This document shows positions 56,658 through 64,000 of a stretch of 64,000 nucleotides of DNA, piece by piece. The DNA comes from Bolinopsis microptera (Eukaryota > Ctenophora > Tentaculata > Lobata > Bolinopsidae), in assembly GCF_026151205.1 (NCBI RefSeq), contig NC_087077.1, forward strand, positions 868,001-932,000. Reading direction: 5' to 3'. Position 1 is the first letter of the stretch; every line of letters starts with the position of its first letter. A model generated the notes under the pieces. That model was given only the letters and a program-made list of their open reading frames with translations. It did no database searches and had not been told where the DNA came from. The position numbers were made by a program, and so were the translations under genes.

Positions 56658-56949
56658 TGATTAATTTCGTTCTATGCCCACGTGGGCATAGAACAGAATT
56701 AATCAAAATCCTCGCGCACAATCATCATTTAATATTGAGCAAACGTGAACAGTTTTTTTTCAATCTTCGTTATGACAAGAACAAAGTTGAAGAATTCTTA
56801 ATATTAATAATAAGGTTCACTAAATGTGAATACTTTTCATCATTCTGATAACCCCTTATCCTCATAATAAGGGGTTACTGTTCAGTGGTGATGATGGTGC
56901 GCGATGATTTTGATTAATTTCGTTCTATGCCATAGAACGAAATTAATCA
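56658..56949. mobile_element. Palindromic MITE, 292 bp
   Basis: Each end is itself a hairpin: TGATTAATTTCGTTCTATGC with its complement at 56658-56704, and the same again at 56911-56949. Just inside, tcctcgcgcacaatcatca pairs with tgatgatggtgcgcgatga. No coding capacity. It lies upstream of the E-Syt first exon. Confidence 0.8.
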
Positions 56950-59900
56950 TAGAGTCAGAGTGTTAAATATCATAATATAAACTATCGGCTCTGGTTGTAA
57001 ACATGAAAAAAGGGAGTTTCAAATCGAGCTAAGAGTAAGGCTTGTTAAACTAAACGGTGACAAAACTTAGACTAAAGACCGATAACATCATATGAGAAAC
57101 ATTGCGAACATATTTGCGATGTTTAATTTGATACCGTGTCATAGCCCAGGCAGTGTAATTTAAGAGGGTGTGAATGTTTTTGATATTCATAGTGAATATG
57201 TATTATGCAATGAGTACATTCGAATCTCCCCACCATACCGTTTTTTGTTACTGTTCCATGTTTAGTGTTTACATATTTTACAAGTCAGAAGGTAAGAAGC
57301 TAAACGTGCAATAGGCAAGTGTTGGCTATAAGCTTCAGGAAAATATAAACTTGTCAGATATTATTACTAAACTACAAAGTACAAAGTAGTTTAGTAATAG
57401 TCAGTTAATGTATTTATTACTGCAGATGGACGATGGTCATCGTAACTTTGACGTCGTGCGATGGGGCTCAATTTCTGCAAAATGATTTGATTTTAAAAAA
57501 AACAACTCACAAGCTCTAATTCAGTTAAAGTAATTCAGTGCAAAGGTACAAAACTACGAAAAGTCACTCAATAGCAAAGAAAACCTAATTATTAGAGCTT
57601 TTCATCTGGAAGTGAAACAAATTCTTCATATTATGGAGCTAGGGTATGACTACAAACAGCGTTTGTAGCATTTTATTTCACAGCATTTTTATTTCACAAG
57701 AAAACAAAAACGGAGTTTGCTGTGATTATAACACGCTAATAGATAAATTATCACTGATCCAAAAATGAATAAGAAGTAGAACTAAGAAATGTATGACGGA
57801 ACAGTGTACAAACTACAATGTACTTTGGACGTCCAACCAAAATAAGAAGCCAGCACGGTAATACGGTGTACAGCATGGCAGACAATTCCTCAGATTTATA
57901 TGATATATTCGGGTCATAAGTCATACGGATAACTTTTTCGACGGATAACGTTTCACTGTATAGAAGTACCGTGGTAGAAATGTACCTCCCGACAAAATGT
58001 TGGCATTATCATTATCATATGCGGGCACATTCACGATCAATTAAATGAATTTGAATTTTTGTCGGCAGTAATTTTCAAAGTACATACTGCAAATTAGGTA
58101 GCGGAAATTGTAATGTTGCAATTACATGGAGGTTTCTATGTCAGCTCATTGGAAATTTTTTCTAAACGCCGGAAATCACGAAAAAGTTACAATTTACCCT
58201 CACTGAAGTCTGAACATTGTGAGAAATACAAATTGTGAGAAATACATTTTCTTGACAAGACCATTAGACCAAGATGTTAAAAATGTTGTAAATATCAAAA
58301 ATTACAAGGAAGTTCAAACTATGAACAATCTGACAAACTGTGACATTTTAAATTTACAATGCAGCGTTGACGATATAAGTCACCCGACTTTTGACTGAAC
58401 TGAGAAGCAACCAATTTGGTATAACTCTTGAAAATTTCAAGAATGAGTGTATGCACTAGTTTAGAATGAACCTGATGATATAGGACAGACACATTACAAG
58501 CTGACAACAACAAAAGTTGCAGCACGGCTATTTCAACAGTTGAAATAGGAGGCGGGGGATCTCACTGATTGGTATTTTGCAAATAAATGATATACCTGGC
58601 CCGACAAGGCATTATGTGGCATTATGTGGCATTATGTGGCATTATGAGCTTCACTGTTTCGAATAGTTATTAAATCGTTACATGGCCACTATTTGGTTTG
58701 TAGAACAGTAATTGAGATACGGGCACATATAACATTACACTATTTGGTTTGTAGAACAGTAATTGAGATACCTCATAACATAGGAAATAAAGGCACACAA
58801 TGTGATAGGGGATTAACATATTTAACACTAGAACAAACAGCTGTGTGCTAAAAATACATGTTGTAGGGATCACAAGAGGTATTAATAGATCCGGTACTAG
58901 AAGCCGGTGGTTCTAGATCTGAGGGTTTAGCTCAAGATTGGATGATTTATTTTATCTTCACACCCTAGAGTAAGTGTTTAACGTTTATAAATAATCACAC
59001 GGGAGGTCCTATATATATATAGAGTATTATTATTATTAAATCATTATATTGATTATTACGACGGCATACCACATTAAAGCATGAATAAAGCATCTGGATG
59101 TTTCCTAATTGTAACATTAGCCATTACTGTAGTTAAATTAACGAGTCTTGTCGTCCTATTTAATAATTACTAATGATTATGATTTATTTATTTGTCTATT
59201 GATCATAAAAAGTAACATTGCCTCTTTTGCTAATGATTGATCATAAAGTGTATCATTACCTCCCCCTTGGAATTCAGGCATGAACAGTGAACAATGGACA
59301 CAGTAGCAGGAATTAGCAAAAGAACAGTGAGAACAAAAACAACGAAAATGTTTAATTGGTATGTACCGTATTATATAATGAATCTGATAAAACTGATTCA
59401 ATTCTGATTCAATTATCACAAGTAAAGAAGTGGAAATAACGAAATCTAAAGACGATGTAAGTCCATTCCTTCAACACTGCTAATTCCACTTCAAACAACA
59501 TCAGATTAACACAAACTGTGTTAAAATGTACATTGTACATTGTACTCTCCACTACTTATCGGTACTTGGAGGTCAGCAGAGGCGTGAAATTGCTGTGAGA
59601 TTGTCTTTTTTTGGGCCAGCGAAAATAGAGCACAAGCTTGGTCGACGTTATCTTGTTCTAATTAAAAGTTAGTTAAAGTAGACAGAGGAAGAAATCAGGT
59701 GAATTAAGAACTATAAATCTTATTTCCCGTTCAATTTCGGGAAATCATTGCAAATTTGTGCGCACTGATACTTTGAAAACTGCAGTTCGATGCAACAAGG
59801 CGTGATATTTAAATTGTTATGTTGAAATGAAGAATATCTCAACTTCGCACGATCGGCTAATTAACAACAGCAGGGTTACAATAATGACGGAAAGTTACGT

Positions 59901-60836
59901 GCACGCTTCACTGGCCTGATAAGCTGTTAACAGGTATAAATATAAAACATGCAGCAAGCATGCGTGCAAGCAATTAAATAAACCAACCAGCTTAACCAGA
60001 ACATTTTCCTCGGAAATTCATGAATTTCACGAAACAAAAGGATGTTTAAAATAGGGTTCCTAGACAGTAGACATGTACGTCAAATTTTCAATGATCATGA
60101 GAAGATAAGAATGTATTGAGAGCCGAACATTATCTCGTATATATACGAGAATATGCGATATTATATACGAGAATATGCGATATTATGCACGGAAATATGT
60201 ACGAGATTCTCGATCTGAATAAAATAGGTCACTCAGTACAGACAACAATACCGTACATATAGACTACTGACTACTATACTGACGCTACAAATATGACATC
60301 TGTATACGATGTAGTGCAGAAATTGTATTGTGTACACCAGCGCTTAAAATCACCCAATAACAAGACTGCAGCTGTACTCAGTAATGATCATATGTCCAAT
60401 TTTGGTAGGATCTATTCGCCGATTTTACAGATCATGGGATAATATTTACGGGGAAAAGATTTCGGGACTGGGGAAGGTGCACTGCTGCCCTCGAAGTACA
60501 AAGACGGGCTAACTTGTTGGTTATAATACAAGTACCATACTTCTTTACTTCCTGGAGAAGGAGCTAATGTCTGTGAGAATCCACCTTAAAACATTAACAA
60601 ATGAAACACAAGTTTGCTATGTTGGGGTACTACCAACCCTCTCCAGCCAGTTACAAACTTGTTGCCTTGATTACATAGTGAGCTGTAAAGTAAATAAATT
60701 AAAGATATCATTAACTACACATGCAACTACTATATAGCTAATACTACTATGAATCATTGAGTAGTATTAGTAAGTAGAAAGAGTAGTAAGTAGGGGTAAC
60801 TGTAAGACGTAAGTAAGTGGTGAGGTAGATTATTTC
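56950..60836. other. Upstream of E-Syt, no gene seen
   Basis: AT-rich. Holds a ggcattatgt microsatellite (58610-58650), a 59-bp direct repeat (cactatttggtttgtagaac at 58686 and 58739) and a gatatatacgag repeat near 60130-60190. No exon with consistent splice sites on either strand. Confidence 0.4.
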
Positions 60837-63357
60837 AATCCTCCACCTTCCATCACGCGTAAATCAGACCTTTAATTGGCAGTACCACTTATAGCGAGAG
60901 TGTATATATCTTATTCTGTGATCTTATCTTATCTCTACACTCATTCCCACACAGCTAAATGAGCATAGTTAAGAAGTTCTTCGAGTTTATTTTCTCTCTA
61001 ACTTGATCGCTTGAGATTGCCGTTGCAGAGGTCGTTATAGAAACCTGCCCTCCTTTTTCTACCATTTATATTAAAGAAATACGCTTTAGAAGCACTAAAA
61101 GAACTCCTTCATGCCTAAATAAACGAAATTTAGAGATTGTTCTCTGTTTAAAATTGGCGGATGATACACAAAAAATATTGTACACCCGCGTTAACAGATA
61201 AGCTGCAAGATTTAATTATATTTCGAAAAAAATGAACCACCCTAACGTGATGAGAATCATCTGGTCATAGAATTAACATTGTCATTGAATAAGGGAGATA
61301 AAGAGGTGCAGTTATTGAACCAAACAAGAAAAATAATACCAAGTTAAGCACTAAGCAGGAGACACTTTCGGATATTGCAGTTATTGAACCAAACAAGAGA
61401 AATAATACCAAGTTAAGCACTAAGCAGGAGACACTTTCGGATATTGCAGTTATTGAACCAAACAAATAATACCAAGTTAAGCACTAAGCAGGAGACACTT
61501 TCGGATATTGCAGTTATTGAACCAAACAAGAGAATACCAAGTTAAGTACTAAGCAGGAGACACTTTCGGATATTTCCGGTTTTAAAACTTGAACGGTTGA
61601 AAAACACCTGTTGGAAAGCCAAGCCAGAGCGTCATACAGTGTGCCAACAATTCAGGTATATAGAATGTAAGGTTGGAACGCAATCTGTTGAATTCAGGGT
61701 TGAATTCAGGTGCAGAAGCAAGACAGGGAGCTGAGGGGGGTAATGACTAGTGAGGTGTAATTATGACAGTAATTAGTGGTGATAACAGTATAGAGCAGGT
61801 GGGTGTTAAAGCTAGCTGTATCTCTCTCTCTTCTATTCCATAGAATTAACCACCTATTATATAGTCTAGAGTTTTCCGTGTTACGAATGAGAAATATTGT
61901 TCGCATACCAAACGTAACTGAATCTAAATTGGCATGAATAGTTATCCGGTATAAAATACTGGAAAGCAAACCCACAAACGTGGAGGAAAACAGAAGACAG
62001 GTAGAAATATTGACTATAGGGTGGGAGCTGTAAACTTAAAACTTCTGCTGAGTACAGTGGAAATTTGAGATGGAGGAATTAGATCAATAATTAATTAATT
62101 AATAATTAATTATAGCACAACTTAGCTGTGCCCCACAGTAATTGTTAAATAAGATTCTGGAAAAGAGCAAACTTGAATTTCACACACAGTACTAGTAGTA
62201 ATAACACACAGTTGACTTACTAACTAAAGGGGGGTTTAGCGTTGGACTATAACTAACTACATATACAACTTTATTATAACTATTATTATATTTACCTTTA
62301 TTATATTTTCTATTGTTTACATATTGTTATTTCATATAATACCTATAGTCGGTTCAGCCATGGCTCTCTAGCTAGGGCAGGTTTGACTTATATATGTATA
62401 TAGTTGTATATATACAACTAACTACAACACATAATACAATTACACAGTGTTCTTTTCTATCTTGTCACAAGGGGTCGCCTCGAGATACGTTGTTTTCATG
62501 TGTACATGACTACCATCAATCGTACAATTACACATATTAAGTTATAGCAAGGTTAACCTTGTTAGTGTTGAACACTGGATCGTGTAGACGGCTAATATAT
62601 AACAGATCCCATATCGAAGTTATTATTCTCTTCAAACCTATCTTTACTGCTGACAAGGATCGAAACTCAAAGTGAGATTCGATCAGAAACCCCACCAATA
62701 TTCAAATAGTGAAAACGATCGTTTTGATTTCGTACAAAGATAATTACAAAATCGTACTTCTAGTTCTTTGCAATTTAAGGAATAGAATACACATTACACA
62801 TTATCACAACGAAACTGTGGGACACACAAGAATTTGATAATTATAAATTGCTTTACAGTTTACACTGACTTACTGTTCAAGAACAGGAAGTAAAATAAAG
62901 GATGAAATTCATATGTTTAGCCTATTTAGAATACAGAAAAGCGAAAATGAAGAATTCCTGACATTGTCACACAACAACAATGAAATTACTTATATATTCT
63001 TGAGTCTTAGTGTCAAAGTGCAAGCTGTGCCACTGATTTACGAAACTAGCCCGACTTTATCCTCACTAATCTGCGGGGAATCATGGTAAACTGAGAACAA
63101 TTAAAATACAATATTAGCACCAAGAAATGAGGGAAAAGTTACACGGTGATCTAATAGCGATCGAGTTAGGGAGAGAATTAACACGGAGAAATTCTTAATT
63201 GGACTATTTAGTTTCTTGATAATTTGGGAATGAGCGGCGAGATAATATCACAGAATAAGATATGAGATACAATCGAACAAGTGAAATACTGTGTAATATT
63301 AATAAGTGGCACTGCCAATTAAAGGTTTGAAGTGCACGTCATGGAAGGTGGAGGAAT
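60837..63357. mobile_element. Inverted-repeat structure, about 2.5 kb (possible TIR element)
   Basis: The left arm from 60837 (caatcctccaccttccatca ... aattggcagt.ccactta ... ctctctaacttgatcgct) and the right arm up to 63357 are complementary over about 180 bp with mismatches. The span contains a 64-69 bp tandem repeat (61309-61575) and no transposase. No target duplication is visible because a minisatellite starts at the right border. Confidence 0.5.
61309..61575. repeat. 64-69 bp tandem repeat, four units
   Basis: Units begin at 61309, 61377, 61446 and 61510 (gcagttattgaaccaaacaa ... gcaggagacactttcggata). Differences are small deletions in the A-rich part. The minus strand gives a hydrophobic repeated frame, which I read as a by-product. 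Confidence 0.85.
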
Positions 63358-63364
63358 GTGTTAC

Positions 63365-64000
63365 CCCACTGTGCAGTGTGAGGGTTGCAACGTTACCCCA
63401 CTGTGCAGTGTGAGGGTTGCAACGTTACCCCACTGTGCAGTGTGAGGGTTGCAACGTTACCCCACTGTGCAGTGTGAGGGATGCAGTGTTACCCCACTGT
63501 GCGGTGTGAGGGTTGCAACGTTACCCCACTGTGCAGTGTGAGGGTTGCAACGTTACCCCACTGTGCAGTGTGAGGGTTGCAACGTTACCCCACTGTGCAG
63601 TGTGAGGGTTGCAACGTTACCCCACTGTGCAGTGTGAGGGTTGCAACGTTACCCCACTGTGCAGTGTGAGGGTTGCAACGTTACCCCACTGTGCAGTGTG
63701 AGGGTTGCAACGTTACCCCACTGTGCAGTGTGAGGGTTGCAACGTTACCCCACTGTGCAGTGTGAGGGTTGCAACGTTACCCCACTGTGCAGTGTGAGGG
63801 TTGCAACGTTACCCCACTGTGCAGTGTGAGGGTTGCAACGTTACCCCACTGTGCAGTGTGAGGGTTGCAACGTTACTCCACTGTGCAGTGTGAGGGTTGC
63901 AACGTTACCCCACTGTGCAGTGTGAGGGATGCAGTGTTACCCCACTGTGCAGTGTGAGGGTTGCAACGTTACCCCACTGTGCAGTGTGAGGGATGCAGTG
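63365..64000. repeat. 32-bp minisatellite running off the window
   Basis: About 20 units of gttaccccactgtgcagtg + tgagggttgcaac. A variant unit ends ggatgcagt in place of ggttgcaac (near 63480, 63927 and the window edge). Starts right at the border of the inverted-repeat structure. Confidence 0.9.

Noticed and set aside
61265-61465. Hydrophobic minus-strand frame with two similar halves
   Set aside because: It arises from the 64-69 bp tandem repeat; unit lengths are not multiples of three throughout, and no splice or start context supports a gene.
1-64000. tRNA, rRNA or snRNA genes
   Set aside because: I looked for tRNA A/B-box words and conserved rRNA segments and saw none I could support by eye.

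Overview
The window is animal nuclear DNA. It is AT-rich, has GT-AG introns, and carries genes with clear metazoan orthologues (NCAPH2, USP10, YLPM1, an extended synaptotagmin, a rhodopsin-like GPCR) in a dense background of DNA-transposon, LINE and minisatellite sequence. I cannot name the species. An invertebrate, possibly an early-branching lineage such as a cnidarian, fits, but that is a guess.

Left third (1-24.1 kb, gene-rich, nearly all + strand). An antisense retroelement ORF (Penelope-like by motif) fills 1-1150. It is followed by the last two exons of a small coiled-coil protein (1450-1903), an intronless condensin II kleisin NCAPH2 (2559-4517), an intronless deubiquitinase USP10 (5197-7116) and a 21-exon YLPM1 gene (7915-24108). 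The genes run head to tail, 650-800 bp apart, with strong 3' splice sites just upstream of several starts. YLPM1 runs from a proline-rich and Q/Y/G-rich N-terminus, through R/P repeats, to a P-loop kinase-like C-terminus. Its intron 8 holds an antisense GPCR gene, a partial duplication of that gene's 3' flank, and a 1.9-kb TIR element inserted into the duplicate.

Middle (24.1-43.7 kb, transposon-rich). Many TIR elements and MITEs occur here: a TTAA-flanked one, a 2.5-kb element with an 8-bp target duplication, GC-rich inverted repeats, a mariner-like element, and three copies of an 80-93 bp MITE each with a perfect 8-bp target duplication. Embedded in them is a secreted PLAT-domain, cysteine-rich protein gene (exons 32520-43716). 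One of its exons lies in an exact-looking 1,243-bp tandem duplication.

Right third (43.7-64 kb). An extended-synaptotagmin-like gene lies on the - strand (about 56.5 to 49.1 kb): N-terminal membrane segment, SMP domain, degenerate C2, then a canonical Ca2+-type C2. A 5'-truncated LINE with an 8-bp target duplication sits in one intron. Two minisatellites in this gene (56-bp and 35-bp units) are built from an exon end plus the adjoining GTAAG, so each repeat carries a candidate 5' splice site. From 56.6 kb to the edge I see no genes, only a palindromic MITE, short tandem repeats, a 2.5-kb inverted-repeat structure and a 32-bp minisatellite that runs off the window.

Exon boundaries come from reading frame, splice-site consensus and phase agreement, not transcripts.
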